This document shows positions 20,118 through 29,371 of a stretch of 29,371 nt of DNA, piece by piece (position 1 is the first letter of the stretch; each line of letters begins with the position of its first letter). This DNA is from Plakobranchus ocellatus (Eukaryota > Mollusca > Gastropoda > Plakobranchidae). Made by a program: the position numbers and the translations under genes. The notes beneath the pieces were generated by a model. It had not been told where the DNA came from. It was given only the letters and a program-made list of their open reading frames with translations, and searched no databases. The stretch covers positions 1,586,981-1,616,351 of the forward strand of contig BLXT01003741.1 of NCBI GenBank assembly GCA_019648995.1, given 5' to 3'.

Positions 20118-22711
20118 TATGGAATATGCGTACACTACATCAAAAGGGAAAATAGAAAATGTTATTAAAGAAATGGACAGAATGAAACGTAACATCCTAG
20201 GGCTTGCCGAGGTAAGATGGACAGGGGGAGATTCCATGAAACTAGGCAGTAAAACTCTAATTTAACCCGAGGGACATACACATGAAAGAGGCTTTGGTAT
20301 CTTACTCGATTTAACAACGGCAAAAAGTGTAGAGAGTTGGTGTCCAATTTAAGATAGAGCAGTTGTAGCTAAATTGGTAGCAAACCATTAAATCTAGGAA
20401 TTATTCAAGTGTATGCACGAACATCTGACAGGGAAGATGTAGAAGTAGAAAGTTTTATGAAGAAATAGAAAAAAGTAAAAGGCTATCTAAAATCCCAGCA
20501 CATCATAATGATCAATAAAGATTTCAATGCAAAAGTTGGGGATAAAAGAGTAGAAGATGTTGTTGGGCCCAGTGGCATAGGGACTGTAAATGAGCGTGGA
20601 AGTAGGCTATTTAAATGGTGCCAAATCAATGATTTCACCATCACAAATACTTGGTACAAAACCACTCCAGGCGACAGTGGACTTGGAAGAGCCCCGGGGA
20701 TAAAAGTAGAAACAAAAAGCGATTCCGAAACGCCGTCAAAACATCGAAATCATTGCTGGGAACCGACAGTGATTCAGATCATATTACAGTAATGAGTAAA
20801 TTTCAGATAAAACTTAAAAAATTAAGAAAGTCAAAAGCTTATCCTAGATTCCAAACGGACTTACTAAAATCTGATGAAAAAGAAAGAAATACTGAACAGA
20901 TGTCAGAATATGTTGAATATCTGTTTAAAGATGATAGGTGAAAAAAAAAAATTGAGAAAAGCATAGAAGGCCCAAATATCCTTAAAGAAGAAATAAAAGC
21001 AGAAAAACCCACAGGACCAAATAATAAACCAGCATTAGATAATTTAGGAATGGATCGGACAACACAACTTCTTAATGCAATATACGATAATGTTACAATT
21101 CGAGAAGATCTTTGTGAATCTGTTTTTATAGTACTGCTTAAAACACTAGGAGCAACAGAATGTGGATTTAATAGAACAATCAATTTAATGAGTCATTTTA
21201 CAAAAACCCTGTTACGCGTTTTGATGCATAGAGTGCGCAAAACTTTAAGATTAGAAATATCTCCAAAACAGTTTCGCTTTATGCCTAGTAAAGGGACGAG
21301 AAACGTAATATTCACTTTGTCAATGCTTATGAAAAGGTGTATAGAAACGGAAAAATATCTCCATCTCTCTTTCATGAATTATTCTAAGGCCTTTGACAAA
21401 GTAAGACATGTAGAGCTGTTTTGTATGCTAGAAAATTAGATATCGATGGGAATAATCTGAGAGTAATTAGAAATGTATCCTGAGATCAGACTGCATATGT
21501 AAGAATTGAAGGAGAACATAGTGATTTCAAATCCATCAAAAGAGGTGTCAGGCAGGGATGTGTAATGTCTCTTGATCTTTTTAACCTACATAGTGAAATA
21601 ATCTTAAGGAATCTTGATGGTATTTCAGGCTTAAAACTTAACCTAAGAACCCTTTATAATATTAGATATGCAGATGATACAGCTCTTTAGTCTGCTAGGA
21701 AAATTAGACATCGATGGGAAAGATCTGAGAGTGTTTGGAAAATTTTGCTGGGATCAGACTGCATCTGTAAGAATTGAGAGAGAACATAGTGATTTCAAAG
21801 AGGTCAGTGTGATGTCTCCATATCTTTTTAACCTACATAGTCACGTGAAACAATCTGAAGGAATCGTCATGGTTTTCCGACTTAAAGATAAATGGAGAGA
21901 CTCTTAATAATCTCAAGAGTGTAGATGATACAGTGTTAATAGCAGAATCTAATTCCAAAAACTTCTAGATACTGCAGTTTTAGAGAGCGGAAAAATGGGC
22001 CTGTCTTTAAGTGTAATGAACATGGAATGTATGGTCATCTCAATGAAATCCACTAACCCCAAGTGCAATCTCGTTAGCAAAGGCGAACACATCAAGTTAC
22101 AAAATTCAAATATATAAATTACCTGACAACATGAGATGGTAGATGCAAAAGTGAAATAAGTAAAATATTAGCCCATGACAAAATATACATTCCAAAAAAC
22201 GAAAACAATACTGGCAAATGGAAGGATAAGTATGAAAACCAAATAAAAGTAATTAAAACATATCTAGTCAGTACTTTTGTATGGTGGCGAATGTTGAAAA
22301 ATAATCAAAGAACTAGAAAAAACAAAAAAAAAACCAAAACCTAGAAGCAGTAGAGACATGGTTTATAAGAAGAATGATGAGGATATCATGGACAGAGAAA
22401 AATGCATTGAAATGGTACTGAAAGAGGCTAATCTTGATCGATCTCTAATTAAAAGCATAAGACAGAGGTAACTGCAGTTTTTAGGCCATATTTACCGACA
22501 CAAAGGTTTAAAACACTTAGTAGTCACTGGAAAGATTGAAGGCAAACGCAGTAGATTTAGACAGAGAGCAACTTTTATTGAAAGTCTTAAGTCAGGGCTA
22601 TAGGCAAAGGTAGCAATAATTACTTTATAAGTTAAATGAGAATAGGTTTGAGTGGAGGAACATGATCGTCAATGTCTGTTCCAGATAAGGTACCTGATGA
22701 TGATGATGAAG
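20118..22711 (+). mobile_element. RTE-clade LINE, degenerate, nearly to its 3' end (LINE 1)
   Basis: Broken frames encode, in order, an endonuclease with KIENVIKEMDRMKRNILGL.EVRWTG (catalytic Glu kept), IQVYART, DFNAKVG and DSDHITVMSK, then a reverse transcriptase with GPNNKPA, ESVFIVLLK, PKQFRFMPSKGTRN, NYSKAFDKVRH, GVRQGCVMS and RYADDT (21666-21677). The C-terminal part has ETWFIRRMMRISWTEK and RQRATFIESL. It ends in a TGA repeat (22695-22709), as RTE elements do. The first Asp of RT motif A is Asn (MNYSKAF). The linker between endonuclease and RT is largely deleted. There are many stops, frameshifts and an internal duplication, so it cannot be active. The 5' border abuts copy D at the edge of the lost lectin exon. 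Confidence 0.88.
21426..21950 (+). repeat. Tandem duplication of the RT motif B-C region inside LINE 1
   Basis: The stretch from TGCTAGAAAATTAGATATCG (21426) recurs from TGCTAGGAAAATTAGACATC (21693), period 267. Unit 1 keeps RQGC and YADD. Unit 2 has lost most of motif B and reads SVDDTVLIAES at motif C. In places unit 2 resembles LINE 2 (28400-28660) more than unit 1, suggesting a chimaera of two related copies. Confidence 0.75.
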
Positions 22712-23049
22712 ACTCGAGTAAAAACAGACCAGTCCCAATTCGGCAATTTCATTGGTCGACGAGCATGGTACAAACAAGAAGTCAAAATTTTGATGCATCG
22801 AGGAGGTCGTGCAAAATGAGTCTTGATGATTTTGAAGAGTGCTATTCTCTGATTGGCTCAGACGGAGTTGGAATAAACAAGCACTAAGAAATTTTAAAAA
22901 ATGGATTTAGAACAATCTACACCTGGGAAACACTGCACTGGAGGGACACAATTCTATATTCTTGAGATTTCACATAAAAACCCACCCACCACCAAAATTT
23001 CTCCGCATTTAAAAAAAAATGGAGTTAGAACAAACAAAAACTAAGCTGA
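22712..23049. other. Spacer between LINE 1 and copy C
   Basis: No lectin sequence resumes after the LINE, so this is not a simple insertion into D. A direct repeat of about 25 bases (GGAGTTRGAAYAAACAA..ACTAAG) is at 22864-22888 and 23021-23045. The short open frame to 22887 has no recognised family. Confidence 0.45.
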
Positions 23050-23800
23050 CCAAATGCAGATCTAAGCTGTATTTGCATCATTTCATATTTCGCGTAGATG
23101 TAGGCTAATAAAGGAGAGAGAAGTTACCAAATATAATTTTTATACCTTTGATTAAAAAAAAGAAAATATGAACAAAAAGAGCTGTTTCAGTTTTTTTCTT
23201 TAAATAGTGGTATAACATAGAATATAAAAAAAAAAGATAATCCCATATCAGCAAATAAACAATAAACATCACAAGCGTTTTCTCTTTGTTCAGTTGTCTA
23301 TTGCACGCATGGAGTTAATGGAAGTGTGGCGCATTTAGAAATTCGATGCCTTTTTGTGTTTTTATTTGATTTTTTTTATCATAATCACCTTAATTTTAGA
23401 TTAGAATGCGATGCTTTACATCGCATTATTTTCCTTACCATTGTTTATTAACATTCAATTCCGTTTAAACGTACAATTATTAAATCGGCCAAAAAAAGTC
23501 TTAACTTTCATAAAGTTCAATACATAACATAATATGGTCAGTTTCAGAAACTTTGTCCCTGGTGTACATAGTTGTCACTTACTCTCACTCCGTGAAATGC
23601 ATTTGAATGTTTCAAAATGTAGATAGCTTTGTTGCAATAGCCTAAATGACAAAACAGATTTCGTGTCTTTTTTCAATAGTTTAAGAGATATAGAAATGAC
23701 CCCTCATTTTTATCGTGAGTGTAAACCTTTTTTGTCCGATAACAATAAACAAGACTTGAACATAAGATTAGCTATTCCGAGTCCAGATATAGATCTAGAC
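23050..23800 (+). repeat. Copy C, part 1: lectin intron relic
   Basis: It aligns with A 611-1690 and with the inverse of B 11911-11040: TTTGCATCATTTCAT, GCACGCATGGAGTTAATGGAAG (23303 onward), TTGTTTATTAACATT, GTTGTCACTTACTCTCACTC and TTTTTATCGTGAGTGTAAA. It has only one copy of the unit that is tripled in B. No exon remains. Confidence 0.75.
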
Positions 23801-24739
23801 TCGATTCGCCCATTTGTTACAATTACTGATCGTAAAATGAGATTTTAGTATTGCACAATGGAAAGGTTGAAAGCTGTTTCTTAATCTACATTTGCTTATA
23901 TTCAATATCATATTTCATAAGCATCTATTCTTCTGTATTAGGTATTTTTTAATACTATATCCACAACATTCTCATTGTAGTCTTGGTGCCTGTTTAAATT
24001 TTGGTGATTACTTTAGTTAACAGTGCAAGTTAAGAGTTACATCTTTTTTTATATCTTCTTAATATCGTTCTGATCGTAGCAGTGTAAGGGTAATGGTTAT
24101 CTACATAACTAAAAGGCTTAACGACATCTAAGCTTGACGTTTCTGCCACATCTCCTCCTGAACTACTGTACACACAGTTTTAGCTTTTTGTGGAACATAC
24201 CCCAACTGTCTTAGTGTCGCATTTAGTAAGTAAAAACCAAGAAATACCTACTGATTTTAAAAACATATTTTTTTTTTTGTTTCAACAAACCTATTTAAGT
24301 AAATCACACACACACATACACAAAAAGGCGCGCGCACACACACACACACACACACACATACACAAGAGTTTCAAATAAAATTACTACCTATTTGGTAAAG
24401 AAAAACCAAATAATACTTAATAAAAAATAATTTGAATCTGTGGCAATGAAAAGAGATTTAAAGCAGCAGCAAACTATCATATAAAAGTAATAATTCACCT
24501 ATTTCAAATTAATCAGGTAAAATGACATTCTTTCATCTAATGCATTATGAGATCGAGGAGAAAGAATTATTTAGCCTACTCTAGAGAGCGAAAGAGAAAC
24601 AGGAAAATCGCGAAAGTGATGCTCTACCTACAGGCTCCATCGCTCTCTCCTTACAGTCATTCCAATACTCTTATATTGAATACTCAAGTATGCTATATTT
24701 TGTGGGATTCTGAATGAAGATTTCAAATAGTAATTTTTA
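23801..24739. other. AT-rich stretch with CA microsatellite
   Basis: It falls where A has 1750-2500, but I could not align the two. It contains a CA/CGCG/CA tract at 24305-24364. No gene was recognised. Confidence 0.45.
24305..24364. repeat. CA microsatellite with CGCG interruption
   Basis: Two AC tracts separated by an A-run and GCGCGCGC-like sequence, within the gap between the two alignable parts of copy C. Confidence 0.93.
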
Positions 24740-27005
24740 GTGATATAGGTTCTAGATGTAGATCTTGGCAATCTCTCTATAGGTCTAGATCTAGGCCTAA
24801 AGCCTAGCATAAAAAAATCTGTGTTTGGTTAAATCGAATCCAGATTGTGTAGGCCTAGATTGAGACAGACTAACCTAGACTCTAAATTTAGATCTAGATT
24901 TTAGATTAGATCTTCAGAGACTGTTTCATCTGAATCATAGATCAAATCTAAGTTTGATCTTAAATCTAGAGTGCAGGTGTATTATTGGAGCCAAGAGTTG
25001 AGATGTAGATCTACAAGATCCAGATCCTGGTAGGCCAAGAACTAGATAAATTTTTAATCATCTTGATATAATCAAATTGTTGAATCAAGAATCTAATATA
25101 GCTCTACTGATTAGGATCCATGAGCAAAATTTAACAAGTCTTTCCCAACATTTTATTCCAGGATTCTGATTATATATTGCCCAATAGAGAAATTTAGAGA
25201 AGGCCCTATTTTGATATTGTTGGTCCAAGCTGAGATTATGATTGCAAACCAGGTAGCAAAATTAAAATACTAGCCTAGATATAATTTTTAGATCTAGAAT
25301 CAGTATCTCAATAGCTAAATTTTATTTCCTTTTCATTATTGCTATAGTTGTGAAAATTAGGTGGTGGAAGTTACTTAGGCCTAATTTTAATTATCATAGT
25401 GATTTTTTATAACTACATTTAAATTTAAATTACAGTGAATTACTACAAAAGCTAGATCTTGAATACAAACTGTCAATCCATTATTTTGGAACTATTAATC
25501 TATGCTTAGATTTTTGCAATCCGTATCTCAAAGTTAAAGGCTTATTTTAGATCCAGACCTTGATTGCGGAAATTTATATCAAGCATTCTGTTTGTTTATC
25601 GTAATAGTGAAATTTAGAAAGTGGTATTTTTTGTATAGGCCTATATTTAAATTGTATCGCAGTGAATGCAGCAAAATTTAGGATAGATCTTCAGATCGGA
25701 TCTTGATAACGAGGTTTCTCCTCTTTTGCTTTACTTCCATTCTTAAGTGTTCTGACTTCTTTTTGGTTAACCTCTTCACTTTTCTGATACCAAAAGTTCA
25801 TGGTTATACCCATTCATGAATTATTTTTCCTCACAGTCTGCCTTTTTTCATTTCTTAAGTATTTCATCCTATTTAAATCATAACAGTGAATTGCAAGAAA
25901 ATCTAGATCTTAAAATGATACATTGATTGAGAACTTTCACTCTCATTGCCTCCGCTTCTTCCCTTCCAAGGTGTTCTGTTTTTGGGGCGACCTGTTCTTC
26001 TTTTTTCCAGGGACTATGCCTTCATGGATTTTTCTGTAGGCCTATCCATTTGTGCTTCTTTTCATTTCCAAAGTATTTCATCTTCCCTGTTTAAGTTTTG
26101 TTCAGGAGTTAATTCAGACTTAGCTTTGTTGTTATAGACATCACAAGCCCACTATTTTTTTTTTTAATTGGACTGCACATAAGGATTTCTTTCAAATGAT
26201 GCAAAAAGTTATTCTTTAATTGATGAAACTCTCTCTAAGTCAGGATATCATCTTCCAAGCTTCAGGATCCTGCTCAGACAAGAATAAATTGAATTGAGGT
26301 TGCGTCACATAACAGTAACTTCATTTGGTTTACTTTTACTTTGAGTGAAGGACATGACATCTCGAGTCCATAGGGCATGAATACTGAATGAATCATGACA
26401 GCTGCTAGATTAATTTTTAATTAATTTTTTTCAGGTCCCAAACTTTTCCAAATTATAGAATGCAAGCTTTATCCATAGCTTTCATGAAATGATCCTCAGT
26501 TAAAAATTAAATCTTATAAAGGCTGCGTTATACAAAGCACCTTCGTTTTGTCCTGGGATTTGCACTTCATTTGTGAAAGAATGTCAGTTTTTTGCCTGGC
26601 TACAAAAGCAATGATTATTCAATCTTAATAAAGAAATACACTAGAATAAGGCTACGTTTCAGGTGGCTAATTCTTTGGTTCCCATTTTGGTTCATGACAT
26701 TTAGTTAACTTCTTGTATACCCAAGTTAGGTAGATTATGGTCCAGTTCAGGTTCAGAGAAATCTGCTTCAAGTCGTAATATTATAAGACATTCTGCAGCG
26801 TTTATGGTTAAGGCAAACCTCAATTTATATGTTGAAAAATATAACTTTTTAAAATCAGTAAGTATTTCTTGGTTTTTATTTAGTAAATATGACACTTAGA
26901 TAGGCAGACAATGTTCCACAAAAAATTAAGGCTATGCATAGCACTGTTCAGGAAAATTTCTTGTCCTTTCTCGTTCATTTGAACGGGGAAACATGCTTGT
27001 GTGTA
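24740..27005 (+). repeat. Copy C, part 2: lectin intron relic
   Basis: A direct homologue of A 2520-4066. Shared words include TAGGCCTAGAT, GATTGCAAACCAGGTAGCAA, CAGGATCCTGC.CAGACAAG, GAATTGAGGTTGCGTCACAT, ACTGAATGAATCATG and GGGRAAACATGCTTGT at the end. An AGATCTAG-rich island (24740-25100) matches the island in A. About 600 extra bases (25430-26200) make it longer. Homology ends near 27005, where A has its TA tract, and no CTLD exon follows. Confidence 0.8.
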
Positions 27006-27665
27006 ATAAACGTATTTAACATTTTTCATCGATCCACGCAAATACTGACTCTCACAAAACATTTCTTGCGAATTCTTTTGATCGTTTTAGTTCAAAAACT
27101 GCGTTCACTTTGCATTGTCATTTAAGCCTTGTAGTATCTGAAAGGCTATCGGTTGCTGAAATTAGTGTAGAAAATCTTATTTCAATACTTGGGGAACCGA
27201 GCATCGGGAGGCAATCCCATGACGGTGATGTGACCACAGGCATAGACTATCCTACATCAGGGATAAGGGAAGGCTTTGAAAGTTAGCATCGACGCATGTC
27301 TTATAAACTGGTGAAATTGAAATTAAACACTAGTCCGAGCGTCAGTCCGCTTTGCAGAGCAGAAATGAAAGAAGTTTTAGAAAGACTCTCGCTATCTGAA
27401 GAAAAGTTATGTTACACAGTGTGAAGATCCCTTTTAAAGGCTCTTGGAGTCATCTTCGTTTTTCTGTTTTTGGTTCTGGGGTGTTAAGGTGTAACTAATT
27501 AAATAATTATCAGTCCTTTAGTACAAAAATGAGTCTGATTATTGTTCATCTAAATTTTAGCTTTGTAACAATGAAACAATGTCTAACTTTGAATTTATAA
27601 TAGATTTACGCCCATTAGAAAATCAATTTATCTATATGACACTCGGTGTATTCATTTGATAATCA
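27006..27665. other. Unassigned stretch where copy C's lectin exon would be expected
   Basis: The matching place in A (4106-5109) holds the end of the intron and the CTLD exon. Nothing here encodes the CTLD cysteines, QPD or LND, so the exon is absent rather than mutated. Confidence 0.5.
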
Positions 27666-28857
27666 GATAAATGGATTAATCAACAGTGTCAGGAAATAGA
27701 GCAAAAGCTAAACATAGACAGCAAATTTATGATGCTAGAAATATGGACGTCAGTGGAAAGAAAATCCAATGTAGTAGCCCTGGCTGCATCAAATCAAAAG
27801 ACGGAAAAATGTTAAAGGAAAAGAAGGAAATACTAAAGAAATACTGCAGATCTTTTTGAAGATGATAGGTGCAAAAAAACCAAAAAAAGAGAAAAACATA
27901 ACCGACCCAACTATCCTTAAAGAAGAATTAGAAGCAGCAAAAAAGAAAATGAAAAATGGAAAGGCCACGGGACCAGATAATATACCAGTAGCAATAATTA
28001 AAGCGTTAGATAATTTAGGAATAGATGTGACAACAAAACTTCTTAATCCAGTATGCGTTAGTGATACAATTCCAGCAGATCTTTGCAAATCTGTTTTCAT
28101 AGTACTGCCTAAAACAGCAGGAGCAACAGAATATAAACTTCATAAAACAATCAGTTTAATGAGCTATTTTACAAAAGTCCTGTTCCGCGTTTTCATTGCA
28201 AAGAATGCGCAAGAGTCTAAGACCAGAAATATCTCCAAAACAGTTTGGCTTTATGCCTGACACAGTGACTAGAAATGTAATATTCACTCTGTCAATGCTT
28301 ATGGAAGGTGTATAGAAATGCAAAAACATCTCCACGTCTGTTTCATTGATTATTCTAAGGTCTTTGACAAAGTAAAACATGTAGAGCTGTTTTGTACACT
28401 AGAAAATTAGACATCGATGGGAAAGATCTAAGAGAAATTAGAAATTTTTGCTAGGATCAGACTGCATCTGTAAGAATTGAAGGAGAACATAGTGATTTTA
28501 AATCCACCAAAATAGGTGTTAGGCAGAAATGGTTAATGCCTCCTGATCTTTTTAACCTACATAGTGAACTAATCTTGAGGAATGTTGATGGTATTTGAGG
28601 CTTAAAATAAATGGAGTGAATTGTAATATTCTCAGGTATGCAGTTGATACAGTTTTAATAGCAGAATCGGGCAAGCAACTCCAAAAACTTCTAGATACTG
28701 CAGTTTTCGAGAATGAAAGAATGGGCCAGTCTTTGAAAGTTACGAAAACGGAATGTATAATCATCTCAAAGAAATCCTCTAACCCCAAGTGCTATTTCGT
28801 TAGCAAAGGCGAATAAACCAACAACTCACAAAATTCAAATATCTAGGTTAGCTGATA
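27666..28857 (+). mobile_element. RTE-clade LINE internal fragment (LINE 2)
   Basis: It begins in the linker (DKWINQQCQEIEQKLNID) and runs through the reverse transcriptase: LKEELEAAKKKMKNGKATG, PDNIPVAIIKALDNLGID, DLCKSVFIVLPKTAGATE, KQFGFMP, CFIDYSKVFDKVKH (motif A Asp kept), and RYAVDTVLIAES at motif C, where one catalytic Asp is Val. RQG of motif B reads RQK. It stops near 28857 after KFKYLG, so both ends are missing. It shares family and orientation with LINE 1 but retains the linker that LINE 1 lost, so it is not its direct copy. Confidence 0.88.
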
Positions 28858-29371
28858 ACATCATGTCATGGTCTTGAAGCTAACGGAGCTATAATTATTA
28901 GTCTTGTCTAGACGTTACTAATCAAAATGCTTCTCAATTTGAACATGAAGGGATGCGATGCAAAAATGAAAAAAAAAAAAAAAAACTGGTTCGTATTCCC
29001 ATCTTGTGGTGAGGAGAGACGTTTGTGTATCCCTACATTGAACTATTGAGACATTAATATTTTTATATTTATGCGTGTGCTTGTACAGTTTTGTCTCACC
29101 AAGATTACCCATGGATAAAGTGAGGTATAGATGTGTGTGTATGTGTTTACATACCTGTTCTTTACACTCAATTTAAAGAGAATAGCAATAAAATATAAAT
29201 CTATTTGTGTACAACGAAAAACTCATTAGAATCAGGCTTAGCTTTTTATGCTTAAGGCAAGGAAAGCGACGTTTGGCAAAATGCGGCCTACGCCTGAAGC
29301 CTGGAAGGAGGGAGTTTGTTCTTTTTTTTTTTTAATGAGATTAGGTGGATGCAAGATTTAAAAAAATAGGG
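28858..29371. other. Unassigned right end
   Basis: AT-rich sequence with a poly-A run (28969-28985) and GT-rich stretches. No gene or element was recognised. Confidence 0.45.

Noticed and set aside
22672-22887. 71-codon plus-strand frame after LINE 1
   Set aside because: Starts inside the LINE 3' end and its TGA tail; no domain recognised.
1-29371. Search for CRISPR arrays, bacterial operons or phage-like systems
   Set aside because: No regularly spaced direct repeats with unique spacers and no operon-like gene packing; the window is animal nuclear DNA.

Overview
This looks like an AT-rich animal nuclear genome, most likely a gastropod mollusc. Pointers are spliceosomal introns of several kb with clean GT..AG borders and phase-1 joints, long CA, TA and ATT microsatellites, decayed RTE-type LINEs, a tRNA-derived SINE, and many AGATCTAGATCTAG-type islands (which I associate with heterobranch snail and slug genomes). 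The taxon is inferred, not proven. There is a 65-base N gap at 13458-13522 and a single N at 5373, so this is draft assembly.

The main content is a locally duplicated family of small secreted C-type lectins. Gene A (+) enters at the left edge: the last 29 bases of its signal-peptide exon are at 1-29, an intron of about 4.66 kb follows, and its single C-type lectin domain (CTLD) exon is 4691-5109. Gene B (-) is an inverted paralogue facing A tail to tail. It has a TATA/initiator promoter near 15706-15678, an untranslated first exon (15678-15577), a signal-peptide exon (12897-12824) and a CTLD exon (9643-9240). Both CTLDs carry a QPD motif, typical of galactose-type ligands, and both have LND where WND is usual. 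In B the only ATG of the signal-peptide exon is out of frame with the hydrophobic core, so B may be a pseudogene or the assembly may have lost a base.

The duplication covers introns and flanks as well as exons. Two more copies lack their lectin exon. Copy D (-) is only a 3' flank (about 20117-18590). Copy C (+) is only intron sequence (23050-27005). A degenerate RTE LINE (20118-22711) starts where D's lectin exon should end, and a second RTE fragment (27666-28857) lies beyond C. The right half of the window thus looks like a graveyard of the same lectin unit.

Layout: 1-5455 gene A; 5110-6600 A's 3' flank, also present in D; 6785-7025 repeat fragment with SINE; 7026-8580 nothing recognised; 8580-15706 gene B; 15754-15945 a two-copy 123-bp repeat upstream of B's promoter; 16330-16640 an orphan fragment of the lectin intron; 16641-18560 nothing recognised; 18590-20117 copy D; 20118-22711 LINE 1; 23050-27005 copy C; 27666-28857 LINE 2; the rest unassigned. 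No tRNA, rRNA or CRISPR was seen.
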